Shown here: piece after piece, positions 29,662-39,346 of the stretch
Position numbering within the stretch: the first letter of the stretch is position 1
Layout of the letters: each line of letters opens with the position of its first letter
NCBI RefSeq assembly: GCF_902498195.1
Contig: NZ_CABVIY010000002.1
Span: 620,001-684,000, forward strand
Reading direction: 5' to 3'
DNA from: Pseudomonas fluorescens
GTDB lineage: Bacteria; Pseudomonadota; Gammaproteobacteria; Pseudomonadales; Pseudomonadaceae
Length of the DNA: 64,000 nucleotides
Position numbers and translations under genes: made by a program
Notes under the pieces: model-generated
Databases searched by the model: none
Told to the model about the DNA's origin: nothing
The model's input: the letters and a program-made list of their open reading frames with translations, nothing else

Positions 29662-32303
29662 CAGCGTTTCACCAATCCAGTCAAGCCGCCCGCGATCAGG
29701 GCAGCAGTGTCGGCCAGGGCAACCAGCGGATCGAGTCCGGCGGGCACGGCCATATAACGGGGTTCCCAGTCAGGCTGGAATTTGTCTTTGAAGCGGCGCA
29801 AGCCTTGGAAGTTGTAGAGCTGCTCACCACGGCGGAACACCATCGAGCCCAGGCGCTGGGTCAGTGGCGCGCCGCGACGGGGTTGCAACCCCGACAACGG
29901 CACCATGCCCAGGCTGAAGCGCGCGTATCCATGATTTTTATAATGTTGAATCAGGCCGACCATCATGAACTCCATGGTCAGCTTGGGGGCTTCAGGGTGC
30001 GCGCGCATCAGGTCGAGGCTGGCCAGGTCATGGCTGTAGGTCTCGAGCAGGTTGGCGAATGCCACCGGACGCCCTTCGAAACGGATCACCGCGATGCGGA
30101 AATGCTTGAGGTAGTCATCGCTGAAACGGCCCAGGGAGAAGCCTTTCTCGCGCACGTTCTTGCCGGTCAGCCAGGCATCGGAAATCACCTTGAGCTCATC
30201 CATCGGCGCCTGGCCCGCTTCGAAGATCTCCAGCGACAGGCCATCGCGGGTGCCTCGGTTCCAGGTGTAGCGCAGGTCTTTCATCTCCTTGCCCTTGGCT
30301 TCGAGATCAAAGCGCTTGAGATCGACCCGGGCTTCTTCGCCGAGCTTGATCGCGGTCAGGCCGATGTCCATGTAATAGGGCAGGTTCTCGGCGCGTACCT
30401 GATAGAACACGGGGCGGGCGTGGTGGATGTCGCACAGGTCGCGGAACTGCCAGATCATCTCCGCCCGTTGCTGGCCCGGGCCAATCGGGTCGTACAGCGC
30501 CACCAGGCTGCGGCCACGGCGAGCGTACATCAGGAACGCCTCGTCGTTGGGGTGAAACAGCAGCGCCTTGTCACCGGTCAGTGCGAGGCCGCCATCGGGT
30601 TGCGCCGAGGCCATGAGAATCTTGCTCGCCCGCTCCAGTTCATCGGGGGTCGGCAGATGGATCACCGGGCGTGCCGTGCGCAATAGCCAGGTCAGGGACA
30701 CCACCACCAGCAGCACGGCCGCCCCCAGCAGCGAGCGCAGGCCGCGCGGTGCATCGGCGTCGAGGGTGAACTGCCACCAGAGCTGGTGGCTGTACGGCAC
30801 ATCCTGATAGGCGAACAACAGCAGCCACATCGAGGCGCCGAGGACGCAGAGGCTGGCCACCAGGTACAGCGGCGAAAACGGCAGTTCGGTCAGGCGGCTG
30901 GGGCGATAGAACGAGCGGCGGAAAACCCCGAGCAGACTGGCGGTCAGGACCATCAGGCTGGCTTCTTCCCAGTCGAAGCCCTTGAGCAGGGAGAGCAGGG
31001 CGCCGACCAGCAACAGAATGGTGGTCAGCATCCAGGCCGCCGACAGCCGGCGGCGCAGGCCCTGGGCGAGCAGCAGGCAGAGCACGCCGATCAGGCTGGC
31101 GCCAAAGTGCGAGGCGTCGACCAGGCGATGGGGGATCAGAAAGCCGATGTGTTCCAGGCGGGTGTCGATTTCCGGGGTCGCGCCTGAAAACAGCAGCACC
31201 ACGCCCGACAGAAACACCAGCACTGCCAGTATCGGTGCGGCAAGGCCCGAGGCGGCGCGCAAGGTCTGGCGCGTCTGGAACAGGCGCTGGCCTTCGCTGA
31301 TGAGCAGCAGCAGGCAGGCCACCAGCATCGGCAGCACAACATAGATCAGGCGATAGAGCAGCAGGGCTGCCGCCAGTGGCGCAGCGCCGAGTGTGTCGGA
31401 GAAGGCCGCCAGCAAGATCGCTTCGAACACCCCGACGCCACCCGGCACATGACTGAGCACGCCAGCGGCCAGGGCCAGCAGATACACCAGGAGAAACGCA
31501 CCGAAAGGCGGCGCTTCGGGCAACAACAGATAGAGCACGGTGGCCGCGGCAGCGACGTCGAGGGCGGTAATCACCAGTTGCAGGAAGGTCAGGCGGCGCC
31601 CCGGCAGGCGCAAGGTGCGGCGACCGACCTTGACCAACAGGTTGTCGGCATAAGGTTGTTCCGGCAGGCGACGGCGGTAGATCCCCGTCGCCAGTACGGC
31701 GAATAACAACAGTACGGCGGCTGCTACTGCGCCCAGCAGGGTTTCCGAGAGTCCCAGTGCGGCGGAGGCCCCGGGCAGGTTACTGAGCGTTGCGAGGGCG
31801 GCGAGCGGCGGCAGGGCGCAGCCGAGCGACAGGCTGGCAAACAGCGTCATGTGGGCCACTTCAGTGGCGCCCAGGCCATGACGTGCATACAGGCGATAGC
31901 GAACCGAGCCCCCCGACAGCATCGAAAGACCGATGGCATTACCGATGGCGAAGGCGGTAAAGCCGCCCAGTGCCAGGGTTCGCGGTGCCAGGTTCACGCC
32001 GGCGTAGCGACTGGCCGACCATTCGTAACCCAGCAAAATGATGAAACCTGCCACGGTCGCCCCCAGCGCACCGAGCAAGGCCGGCTTGGGGATTTCGAGA
32101 ATCGAATCGTGCAGCGCGTCGAGATCGAGCTCGCTCAGCAGATGGCGGCAGGCAATCAGCGCGATCGCGAACAACAGCAGCGTGACCGCCAGGCCAATGG
32201 GCTGGCGGTATTTGCTGACGCGGTCCAGCAACCGCAACCGCTCAGCCTTGATCGGTTGTGTTGCCATCACTGTGTCTTGAGAGTCAGGTGGGGTGGCGCG
32301 CAT
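29661..32303 (-). CDS. mprF: Aminoacyl-phosphatidylglycerol synthase/flippase MprF
   Basis: An 880-residue protein: about 14 membrane helices in the first 540 residues (lipid flippase part) and a C-terminal DUF2156 synthase domain that transfers an amino acid from aminoacyl-tRNA to phosphatidylglycerol. The size agrees with P. aeruginosa PA0920, which makes Ala-PG; alanine versus lysine cannot be read from sequence. The ATG at 32303 has the ribosome-binding site AGAGG; a later Met (32267) is a weaker option. It heads a two-gene operon with the hydrolase gene. Confidence 0.93.
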   Translation of the reverse strand: MRATPPDSQDTVMATQPIKAERLRLLDRVSKYRQPIGLAVTLLLFAIALIACRHLLSELDLDALHDSILEIPKPALLGALGATVAGFIILLGYEWSASRYAGVNLAPRTLALGGFTAFAIGNAIGLSMLSGGSVRYRLYARHGLGATEVAHMTLFASLSLGCALPPLAALATLSNLPGASAALGLSETLLGAVAAAVLLLFAVLATGIYRRRLPEQPYADNLLVKVGRRTLRLPGRRLTFLQLVITALDVAAAATVLYLLLPEAPPFGAFLLVYLLALAAGVLSHVPGGVGVFEAILLAAFSDTLGAAPLAAALLLYRLIYVVLPMLVACLLLLISEGQRLFQTRQTLRAASGLAAPILAVLVFLSGVVLLFSGATPEIDTRLEHIGFLIPHRLVDASHFGASLIGVLCLLLAQGLRRRLSAAWMLTTILLLVGALLSLLKGFDWEEASLMVLTASLLGVFRRSFYRPSRLTELPFSPLYLVASLCVLGASMWLLLFAYQDVPYSHQLWWQFTLDADAPRGLRSLLGAAVLLVVVSLTWLLRTARPVIHLPTPDELERASKILMASAQPDGGLALTGDKALLFHPNDEAFLMYARRGRSLVALYDPIGPGQQRAEMIWQFRDLCDIHHARPVFYQVRAENLPYYMDIGLTAIKLGEEARVDLKRFDLEAKGKEMKDLRYTWNRGTRDGLSLEIFEAGQAPMDELKVISDAWLTGKNVREKGFSLGRFSDDYLKHFRIAVIRFEGRPVAFANLLETYSHDLASLDLMRAHPEAPKLTMEFMMVGLIQHYKNHGYARFSLGMVPLSGLQPRRGAPLTQRLGSMVFRRGEQLYNFQGLRRFKDKFQPDWEPRYMAVPAGLDPLVALADTAALIAGGLTGLVKR

Positions 32304-32543
32304 CAATCACCTCTTGGATTGTGCGCGACAGGATGGGGGTATCCAGCCAAGTTACCAATCCCTGTAGAAAAAAATAATCACAAATAGTAACGCCTTGCGC
32401 CAGTTGTCGGCGACGGCGTGACTTCAGTCGTCGTGGGCTGGGGCTGCGATTGAGCATAGCCTGAACTCGGCGCATGGGTGACCCCCAACGGCTCACCACA
32501 CAGTGACAGATCATTGTTGCGAAAGGACTTTTTCAACAGATAC

Positions 32544-32575
32544 AAAAAAGGCCACTCTTTCGAGTAGCCTTTTTT
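32544..32575 (-). terminator. Terminator of initiator tRNA copy 1
   Basis: AAAAAAGGCCACTC and GAGTAGCCTTTTTT form a stem (one mismatch) with a short loop, directly after the tRNA on the minus strand. The same hairpin follows the second copy. Confidence 0.9.
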
Positions 32576-32581
32576 GATGTT

Positions 32582-32658
<77 letters not shown>

Positions 32659-32671
32659 TCTGTGTGGCGGC

Positions 32672-32699
32672 ATTCTATAGAGATACGCCTTGGTGTCAA
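32672..32699 (-). promoter_or_regulatory. Sigma-70 promoter of tRNA copy 1
   Basis: On the minus strand TTGACA (32694-32699) and TAGAAT (32672-32677) are separated by 16 bases, just upstream of the tRNA. Near-consensus boxes indicate strong expression. Confidence 0.8.
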
Positions 32700-32837
32700 C
32701 CGTTAATCCCGAATGGGGTCAAATAAATGTAGAAACGGGTCAAACGGTCGCAGGAAGGGCTTAAGTTTCGGAAAATGAACGGATTCTCATTCCGGCACAG
32801 AGCAGGGATACGAGCGTGTTGAAAAACAGGCGCGCAC

Positions 32838-32869
32838 AAAAAAGGCCACTCTTTCGAGTAGCCTTTTTT
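32838..32869 (-). terminator. Terminator of initiator tRNA copy 2
   Basis: The same AAAAAAGGCCACTC/GAGTAGCCTTTTTT hairpin as after copy 1, on the minus strand. Confidence 0.9.
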
Positions 32870-32875
32870 GATGTT

Positions 32876-32952
<77 letters not shown>

Positions 32953-32965
32953 TCTGTGTGTCGGC

Positions 32966-32993
32966 ATTCTACAGAGGATCGACAGGGTGTCAA
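32966..32993 (-). promoter_or_regulatory. Sigma-70 promoter of tRNA copy 2
   Basis: On the minus strand TTGACA (32988-32993) and TAGAAT (32966-32971) are separated by 16 bases, the same geometry as copy 1. The spacer differs from that of copy 1 while the boxes are kept. Confidence 0.8.
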
Positions 32994-33169
32994 CCTTCAA
33001 TATCGGTAAAACCTCTTCAGGTTCAATCGCTTAGGTTGCTCTCGAAGGGATGGGTCGGGCTGAGAGGCAGGCGTGGCAAGGGCTCAAGCTCTATCAGCGT
33101 GAGACTTTTGATTGAGAAAATAAATTTTCCGGCTGCTTTTCCTACAGCCGCCAAAGAAGATTCTGACTA

Positions 33170-33185
33170 CTGGTGCTATATACAG
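33170..33185 (+). promoter_or_regulatory. LexA (SOS) box of dinB
   Basis: CTGGTGCTATATACAG matches the LexA consensus with one change in the left half (CTGG for CTGT). It lies 51 bases before the dinB ATG. Confidence 0.8.
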
Positions 33186-33236
33186 GTGTCAGTGAGATAC
33201 TGCCTATCCGACACCGCGCATGAACACCGCATTGAT

Positions 33237-34298
33237 ATGACCCAGCGAAAAATCATCCACGTCGATTGTGACTGCTTCTACGCCGCCATCGAGATGCGTG
33301 ACGACCCGCGCCTGGCCGGTAAGCCGCTGGCAGTGGGCGGGGCGGCGGATCGGCGAGGCGTGATTGCGACCTGCAATTACGAGGCGCGGGCCTATGGCGT
33401 GCGCTCGGCCATGTCGTCCGGGCATGCGTTGAAGCTGTGCCCGGACCTGACCATCGTCAAGCCGCGTATGGATGCCTATAGAGAAGCATCGAAGGAAATT
33501 CATACGATCTTCCGCGATTACACCGACATCATTGAGCCGCTTTCCCTGGATGAGGCTTACCTGGATGTGTCGGACAGCGCTCATTTCGGCGGTAGCGCGA
33601 CGCGCATCGCCCAGGACATTCGTCGCCGGGTATCGAATCAGCTGCACATCACCGTCTCGGCCGGCGTGGCGCCGAACAAGTTTCTCGCCAAGATCGCCAG
33701 CGACTGGAAAAAGCCCAACGGCCTGTTCGTCATCACGCCGGATCAGGTCGAGGACTTTGTCAGCGGTCTGCCGGTGAGCAAGCTGCACGGGGTCGGCAAG
33801 GTCACTGCCGATAAATTGGGCAAGCTTGGCATCGTTGATTGCGCGCAATTACGCGAGTGGGACAAATTGGCGCTGGTGCGCGAATTCGGCAGCTTTGGCG
33901 AGCGACTCTGGAGCCTTGCCCGTGGGATCGATGATCGCCAGGTGCATAACGACAGTCGCCGGCAATCGATCAGTGTCGAAAATACCTACGACGTCGACCT
34001 GCCGGACCTGGTGAGTTGCCTGGATAAATTGCCCGAGCTGCTGGACACCCTGGCCGGTCGCATGGCGCGAATCGACAACAGCTACAGGCCGGGAAAACCG
34101 TTCGTCAAAGTGAAATTTCATGATTTCACCCAGACCACGCTGGAACAGGCCGGAGCAGGGCGGGATTTGGGCAGTTATCAGTTGTTGCTGACCCAGGCGT
34201 TCAATCGAGGCGGCAAACCGGTGCGGTTGTTGGGGGTGGGGGTAAGGCTGGAGGATTTGCGGGGCGGGTTTGAGCAGATGGAGTTGTTTGAGCGTTAA
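33237..34298 (+). CDS. dinB: DNA polymerase IV (Y family)
   Basis: A 353-residue translesion polymerase. The start MTQRKIIHVDCDCFYAAIEM carries the first metal-binding Asp, and SLDEAYLDV is the second catalytic motif. A helix-hairpin-helix follows (LHGVGKVTADKL), then the little-finger domain. The frame is open back to 32916 across the tRNA, but those residues are not polymerase. The enzyme makes error-prone synthesis past lesions. A LexA box upstream shows SOS control. Confidence 0.95.
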   Translation: MTQRKIIHVDCDCFYAAIEMRDDPRLAGKPLAVGGAADRRGVIATCNYEARAYGVRSAMSSGHALKLCPDLTIVKPRMDAYREASKEIHTIFRDYTDIIEPLSLDEAYLDVSDSAHFGGSATRIAQDIRRRVSNQLHITVSAGVAPNKFLAKIASDWKKPNGLFVITPDQVEDFVSGLPVSKLHGVGKVTADKLGKLGIVDCAQLREWDKLALVREFGSFGERLWSLARGIDDRQVHNDSRRQSISVENTYDVDLPDLVSCLDKLPELLDTLAGRMARIDNSYRPGKPFVKVKFHDFTQTTLEQAGAGRDLGSYQLLLTQAFNRGGKPVRLLGVGVRLEDLRGGFEQMELFER

Positions 34299-34309
34299 AC
34301 CTTAAAGTC

Positions 34310-34385
34310 AAAAGATCGCAGCCTGCGGCAGCTCCTACAGGGGGAATGCGTTCCTCTGTAGGAGCTGCCGCAGGCTGCGATCTTT
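34310..34385. repeat. REP pair, family B
   Basis: AAGATCGCAGCCTGCGGCAG and the exact inverse CTGCCGCAGGCTGCGATCTT flank a short middle, forming a perfect long hairpin between dinB and the lipoprotein gene that end towards it. Confidence 0.92.
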
Positions 34386-34395
34386 ATACAATGCC

Positions 34396-35349
34396 CTAAT
34401 TCGGCCCCGGATCCGCCACCAGTCGCCCGGCATCCTTGGTCAGGGACTTGAGGAATTCGGTCTGCAATTCGGGATCGTTGCGGGTCAGTTCGATCAGGCT
34501 CTGTTCCAGCTCGCTGGCTTCTTCTTCAAGACCCAGTTCCGACAGGCGCTTGACCCGGTGCACCCACTGGCTCACTTCGTCGTCTTCGAGGTCGTCGTAG
34601 ATCAGCCCGTGGGCTTCGAGCAGCTTGCCGCGCAGGGTGTTGCTCAACGCCAGGGAAGAATCGGTGTGCACGTCATCCTTGGCGTCCGCGACACTGATCT
34701 GCAACTTACCCAGATGGTTCAGGTCATGTTCGGCAAACGGGCTGTCCAACAGGTTCAGGCGCAAGACGCCGTTTTTGTCGGTGCTCAGCTCGAAGGTTTC
34801 CTTGCCGGCCTTGACCTCGACCGGGCGCTCGCTCCACGGCAGGCTCGAGTATTCGGTGCGCTTGTCGAGCTGGACTTCATCGATTCCGGCCAGGTTCTGC
34901 TGCGCACGACCGTTGGATTGCACGTTCATGAACGGGTTGAGCCCGGCGAAACCGTAACTGAACCAGTCCCGGGTCACGCTATCCGGAAGATTGCCGAGGG
35001 CAAACACGTTGGCCACGTTCGCGCCGACACCGCCCACCACCGCGACCGCGCCCAGCGGGATCTCGTAGATCTCCCGCCAGGGTTGGTAAGGCGTGTAGCG
35101 ATCGTAATGGCGCGTGACTTCGAACTCGGTGACTTCGAAAGTCTTTTGCTCGTGGATTTTTACCCGGCGTTGCGGCAGCTCAAGCACCTTGGGCTCGCCA
35201 ACATCGATCTGCAGGCTGTGATCGAGCAGTTTGCGCTCGACACGTTCCTCGTGCTCGCTGCGTTGTGACATGTGATTGGCACAGCCGCTGACCAGCAGGG
35301 TGCCGCACAGGGCGGCACCACCGAGGCCTAAGGTGTTTCGCTTGAACAT
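34396..35349 (-). CDS. Predicted lipoprotein of unknown function
   Basis: A 317-residue protein with a lipobox (LLVSGC, Cys23), so probably lipid-anchored in the envelope. The mature part contains a glycine-rich hydrophobic patch (LGAVAVVGGVGANVANVF, about residues 98-116) and an acidic, helical C-terminal third. I do not recognise a named domain. It starts 17 bases after the proS stop, so it may share the ampG-proS transcript. Confidence 0.8.
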   Translation of the reverse strand: MFKRNTLGLGGAALCGTLLVSGCANHMSQRSEHEERVERKLLDHSLQIDVGEPKVLELPQRRVKIHEQKTFEVTEFEVTRHYDRYTPYQPWREIYEIPLGAVAVVGGVGANVANVFALGNLPDSVTRDWFSYGFAGLNPFMNVQSNGRAQQNLAGIDEVQLDKRTEYSSLPWSERPVEVKAGKETFELSTDKNGVLRLNLLDSPFAEHDLNHLGKLQISVADAKDDVHTDSSLALSNTLRGKLLEAHGLIYDDLEDDEVSQWVHRVKRLSELGLEEEASELEQSLIELTRNDPELQTEFLKSLTKDAGRLVADPGPN

Positions 35350-35366
35350 GACGTCTCTATCTGGTT

Positions 35367-37082
35367 TCAGCGGCGGATACGGGCCTGAAGGAACGACAAT
35401 ACGTCAGCGACCGGCAGTGCTTGCGGCTCGGCCTCGGTACGGCTCTTGTATTCCAGGTTGCCATCGGCGAGGCCACGGTCACTGACCACGATCCGGTGAG
35501 GAATGCCGATCAGCTCCATGTCCGCGAACTTGATGCCCGGGCTGGTTTTCTTGTCGCGATCGTCCAGCAGCACTTCGAAGCCGGCCGCCGTCAGTTCGGC
35601 ATACAGCTTGTCGGTGGCTTCGCGAACCAGCTCGGTTTCGTAGCGCAGCGGTACCAGGGCGATCTGGAACGGCGCCAGGGTGTCGCTCCAGATGATGCCT
35701 TTGTCGTCGCTGTTCTGCTCAATGGCGGCGGCCACCACGCGGGAAACGCCGATGCCGTAGCAACCCATTTCCAGGGTGACCGGCTTGCCGTTCTCGCCCA
35801 GCACTTCGCACTTCATCGCCTTGCTGTACTTGTTGCCCAGCTGGAAGATGTGCCCGACTTCGATGCCGCGCTTGATGTCCAGGGTGCCCTTGCCATCCGG
35901 GCTCGGGTCGCCGCTGACCACGTTACGCAGGTCGGCCACGGTCGGCACCGGCAGGTCGCGCTCCCAGTTCACGCCGAAGTAATGCTTGTCGTCGATGTTG
36001 GCACCGATGCCGAAGTCGCTCATCAGCTCGACGGAACGGTCGATGATGATCGGCAGTGGCAGGTTCAGCGGGCCGAGGGAACCGGCGCCGGCGCCGATGG
36101 CGTCACGCAGTTCGGCATCGGAAGCCATGACCAGCGGGCTGGCAACGCCAGGCTGGTTGGCGGCCTTGATTTCGTTCAGCTCGTGGTCGCCACGGATGAT
36201 CAGGGCGATCAGCTTGCCTTCTTCCTCGGCGTGCACGATCAGGGTCTTGATGGTCTTTTCAATCGGCAGATTGAATTTCTCCACCAGGGCGGCGATGGTC
36301 TTGGTGTCTGGCGTGTCGACCAGGCGCAGTTCTTCGGCCGGTGCAGGGCGCGATGTTTCGCGCGGCACGGCTTCGGCCTTCTCGATGTTCGCGGCGTAGT
36401 CGGAACCGTTGCTGAAGACGATATCGTCTTCACCGGACTCGGCCAGTACGTGGAATTCGTGGGAGCCGGCGCCGCCGATGGAGCCGTTGTCGGCTTCAAC
36501 CGGACGGAATTTCAGGCCCAGGCGGGTGAACACGTTGCAGTACGCCTGGTGCATGCGGTCGTAGGTGACCTGCAGGGATGCCTGGTCAGCGTGGAACGAA
36601 TAGGCGTCCTTCATGATGAATTCGCGGCCGCGCATCAAGCCGAAGCGTGGCCGGATCTCATCTCGGAATTTGGTCTGGATCTGGTACAGGTTGATCGGCA
36701 GCTGCTTGTAGCTGCTCAACTCGTTGCGCATCAGATCGGTGATGACTTCTTCGTGGGTCGGGCCGGCGCAGAAATCGCGACCGTGACGATCCTTGAAGCG
36801 CAGCAATTCAGGGCCGTACTCTTCCCAGCGACCGGATTCCTGCCACAGCTCGGCCGGTTGAGTGCTCGGCATCAACACTTCGAGCGAGCCGGCGGCGTTC
36901 ATTTCTTCACGAACGACGGCTTCGACCTTGCGCATCACTCGCAAGCCCATCGGCAGCCAGGTGTACAGGCCCGAGGCGAGTTTGCGGATCATGCCGGCGC
37001 GCAGCATCAGCTGATGGCTGATCACGACCGCGTCGGAAGGCGTTTCTTTCTGTGTGGCGAGCAAAAATTGACTGGTGCGCAT
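35367..37082 (-). CDS. proS: Prolyl-tRNA synthetase (bacterial type with editing domain)
   Basis: A 571-residue class II synthetase. Motif 2 lies in the segment [19 protein letters not shown] and motif 3 in [13 protein letters not shown]. Between them an INS editing domain (about residues 225-385) clears Ala-tRNA-Pro. The C-terminal anticodon-binding domain ends [10 protein letters not shown]. It loads proline on tRNA-Pro in the cytoplasm. Located between ampG upstream and the lipoprotein gene downstream, all on the minus strand. Confidence 0.97.
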   Translation of the reverse strand: MRTSQFLLATQKETPSDAVVISHQLMLRAGMIRKLASGLYTWLPMGLRVMRKVEAVVREEMNAAGSLEVLMPSTQPAELWQESGRWEEYGPELLRFKDRHGRDFCAGPTHEEVITDLMRNELSSYKQLPINLYQIQTKFRDEIRPRFGLMRGREFIMKDAYSFHADQASLQVTYDRMHQAYCNVFTRLGLKFRPVEADNGSIGGAGSHEFHVLAESGEDDIVFSNGSDYAANIEKAEAVPRETSRPAPAEELRLVDTPDTKTIAALVEKFNLPIEKTIKTLIVHAEEEGKLIALIIRGDHELNEIKAANQPGVASPLVMASDAELRDAIGAGAGSLGPLNLPLPIIIDRSVELMSDFGIGANIDDKHYFGVNWERDLPVPTVADLRNVVSGDPSPDGKGTLDIKRGIEVGHIFQLGNKYSKAMKCEVLGENGKPVTLEMGCYGIGVSRVVAAAIEQNSDDKGIIWSDTLAPFQIALVPLRYETELVREATDKLYAELTAAGFEVLLDDRDKKTSPGIKFADMELIGIPHRIVVSDRGLADGNLEYKSRTEAEPQALPVADVLSFLQARIRR

Positions 37083-37225
37083 GGTTGGCCGTTATCGATT
37101 GCTGATGACGAGAAATGACGGAGCATTGTACGGGCGAGATCCGCTGTCGTACAGGCGTGCGGTCGGTGGTGTGGCAGGAGGGCGGGAAACGCCGCGCCCT
37201 CGGTCTCTCTTCCTGCAAATGCTTC

Positions 37226-38785
37226 CTACGATTCTTCCGCGACCTGGGTCGGTACGGGTTCCGGCGTCGGTGTAGGACCTTCGCGGCGGCTCTCCTGGAA
37301 CCAGTGCAGGGCGATCAGGACCAGGGTCGGAACACCCAGCAGGGCGGTGATCAGGAAGAAATTGTGATAGCCGAATTTCTCCACCATGACCCCGGAGTAG
37401 CCGCCGATCAGGCGTGGCAGCAAGAGCATGATCGAGCTGAGCAGGGCGTATTGGGTGGCGGAGAACTTGAGGTTGGTCAGGCTCGACAGGTAGGCGACGA
37501 ATGCCGAGGTCGCCAGGCCCGAACTGAAGTTGTCCAGGGAAATGGTGACCACCAGCATCTGCAGGTTGGGGCCCATGTCCGCCAGCAACAGGAACAGTAT
37601 GTTGGTGCTGGCCGAGGCAATGCCGCCGATGAACAGGATGGGCAGGATGCCGAACCGTACGATCAGCAGGCCACCCATGCCGGCGCCGACCAGCGTCATG
37701 ATCAGGCCGAAAATTTTACTGACGCTGGCGATCTGGTCCTTGGTGAAGCCCTGGTCGATGTAGAACACGTTGGCCATCACGCCCATGACGGTGTCGGACA
37801 TCCGATAGGTCGCGATCAGCCCGAGCAACAGCAGTGCTTGCCAGCGGTAGCGCAGAATGAAGTCGTTGACCGGCGTCAGTACCGGCGCCAGGCCGCGACG
37901 TCCCATGGCCGACAGGCACAGGGCGGTGAGCGTGGTGTAGAGGATCGCGCGCAGGAAGGCGCGGTCTTGCAGCAGCAGGTCCAGCAGGCTCACGCCTTCG
38001 AACAGCACGCTGGCGAAGTCGGTGTTGTAGAGCTGGGTGAACATGGCGGGCACGGACACCAGCAGCACGATCAGTACGAAGACCGACGCCAGTTGGTGCA
38101 CGAAACTGTAGCGTCCGGCCTGCAGTTGCGTGCGCAGCGGAACCGGCGGCTCGCGCATGAACAGGCTGGTCAGGAGCGCCGGGACCATCAGGACGCCGAA
38201 CAGGATGTAGGTGCCGGCCCAGGCCGAGTGCTGGTAGTTGAAACCGGTAGAGCCAAAGCCTTCGGCAAAATACAGGGCGCCGGCGGTCGCCAGCAGGGCG
38301 GCGATTCGATAGCCGGACATGTAGCTGGCGGCCAGCGCGGCCTGGCGATTGTCTTCGGCGATCTCCAGCCGGTAGGCGTCTACCGCAATGTCTTGTGTTG
38401 CCGACGCGAAGGCGACGACCACCGCGATGGCGATCAGCCAGGACAAATGCTTTTGCGGGTCGCAGAAACCCATCCCGATCAAGCCGAGGATGACCAGTGC
38501 CTGGGACAGCACCAGCCAGGAACGTCGTCGCCCCAGCTTGCCGAGCAATGGCAGGCGCCATTGGTCGAGCAGCGGTGACCAGACCCATTTGAAGGCATAG
38601 GCCAGGCCGATCAGGCTGGCATAGCCGATGGTTTCGCGGGCCACGCCGGCTTCGCGCAGCCAGACCGAGAGTGTCGAGAACACCAGCATGTAGGGCAGGC
38701 CGGCGGCGAAACCCAGCAGCAACAGTACAAGCGTCGAGGGGCTGGCATAGGCAGCGAGCGCGGCGCGCCAGGTTTTACGGGGCAT
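37226..38785 (-). CDS. ampG: Muropeptide permease AmpG (MFS)
   Basis: A 519-residue membrane protein with about 14 hydrophobic helices and the AmpG-type N-terminus (LLLLGFAAGLPYMLVFSTLSVWLREAGV). AmpG brings GlcNAc-anhydroMurNAc peptides from the periplasm to the cytoplasm for recycling, and thereby feeds the AmpR signal for beta-lactamase control. Pseudomonas has two related proteins (AmpG and AmpP), so the exact paralogue is inferred. It lies 44 bases downstream of the ATL gene, same strand. Confidence 0.9.
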   Translation of the reverse strand: MPRKTWRAALAAYASPSTLVLLLLGFAAGLPYMLVFSTLSVWLREAGVARETIGYASLIGLAYAFKWVWSPLLDQWRLPLLGKLGRRRSWLVLSQALVILGLIGMGFCDPQKHLSWLIAIAVVVAFASATQDIAVDAYRLEIAEDNRQAALAASYMSGYRIAALLATAGALYFAEGFGSTGFNYQHSAWAGTYILFGVLMVPALLTSLFMREPPVPLRTQLQAGRYSFVHQLASVFVLIVLLVSVPAMFTQLYNTDFASVLFEGVSLLDLLLQDRAFLRAILYTTLTALCLSAMGRRGLAPVLTPVNDFILRYRWQALLLLGLIATYRMSDTVMGVMANVFYIDQGFTKDQIASVSKIFGLIMTLVGAGMGGLLIVRFGILPILFIGGIASASTNILFLLLADMGPNLQMLVVTISLDNFSSGLATSAFVAYLSSLTNLKFSATQYALLSSIMLLLPRLIGGYSGVMVEKFGYHNFFLITALLGVPTLVLIALHWFQESRREGPTPTPEPVPTQVAEES

Positions 38786-38829
38786 GGGCTGGAGTCTGCC
38801 TCAAGAAATACGGAAACAAAGCGCGCACT

Positions 38830-39183
38830 CTAACCGCTGTGCTCTACCGGGCGCCAGCCATGGCGCCGAATATCAACACGATTATTCAGGATACTGATGC
38901 CTTCCAGGCGCAATCGCGCGCGTTGTTCGTCCCCCGATGGGCTGCCCACGGGCAGGCTGATACGTCCGCCGGCGCCCAATACGCGGTGCCAGGGCAACTT
39001 GGTGTCGCCTGGCAGCTGGCTCAAGGTTCGACCGACCCAGCGGGCGGCGCGGCCAAGACCGGCGAGTTCCGCCAGTTGGCCATAACTCACCACCTTGCCC
39101 TCGGGCACTTGCGCGAGGGTCAGGTAGAGCGCCGTGCGTCGGATTTGTGCCGCACTGTCGGATTCTGCGGTGGGTGCATTCAC
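38830..39183 (-). CDS. Alkyltransferase-like (ATL) DNA-binding protein
   Basis: A 117-residue protein of the MGMT/Ada DNA-binding fold. The alkyl-acceptor motif PCHR is PWHR here (Pro64-Trp65-His66-Arg67), so the reactive cysteine is replaced by tryptophan, the mark of ATL proteins. These bind O6-alkylguanine and hand it to nucleotide excision repair rather than repair it themselves. The Arg finger region (VSYGQLAELAGLGRAARWVG) is conserved. Short for MGMT because the N-terminal domain is absent. Confidence 0.9.
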   Translation of the reverse strand: MNAPTAESDSAAQIRRTALYLTLAQVPEGKVVSYGQLAELAGLGRAARWVGRTLSQLPGDTKLPWHRVLGAGGRISLPVGSPSGDEQRARLRLEGISILNNRVDIRRHGWRPVEHSG

Positions 39184-39346
39184 GTGCGGTGTTCCTGAAA
39201 AAAATCAAAGTACCGTCTGTAGAGTAAATCGTGGATTGCGCAATGAGAAATGAACTCAATAGAAATCGTCGGGTCAGTCCTTCCTATGGCTTTATTCCTG
39301 GGGATCAAGCCGACTTTTTTTCGCAATCTTGAGTCTGTATTTGCTT

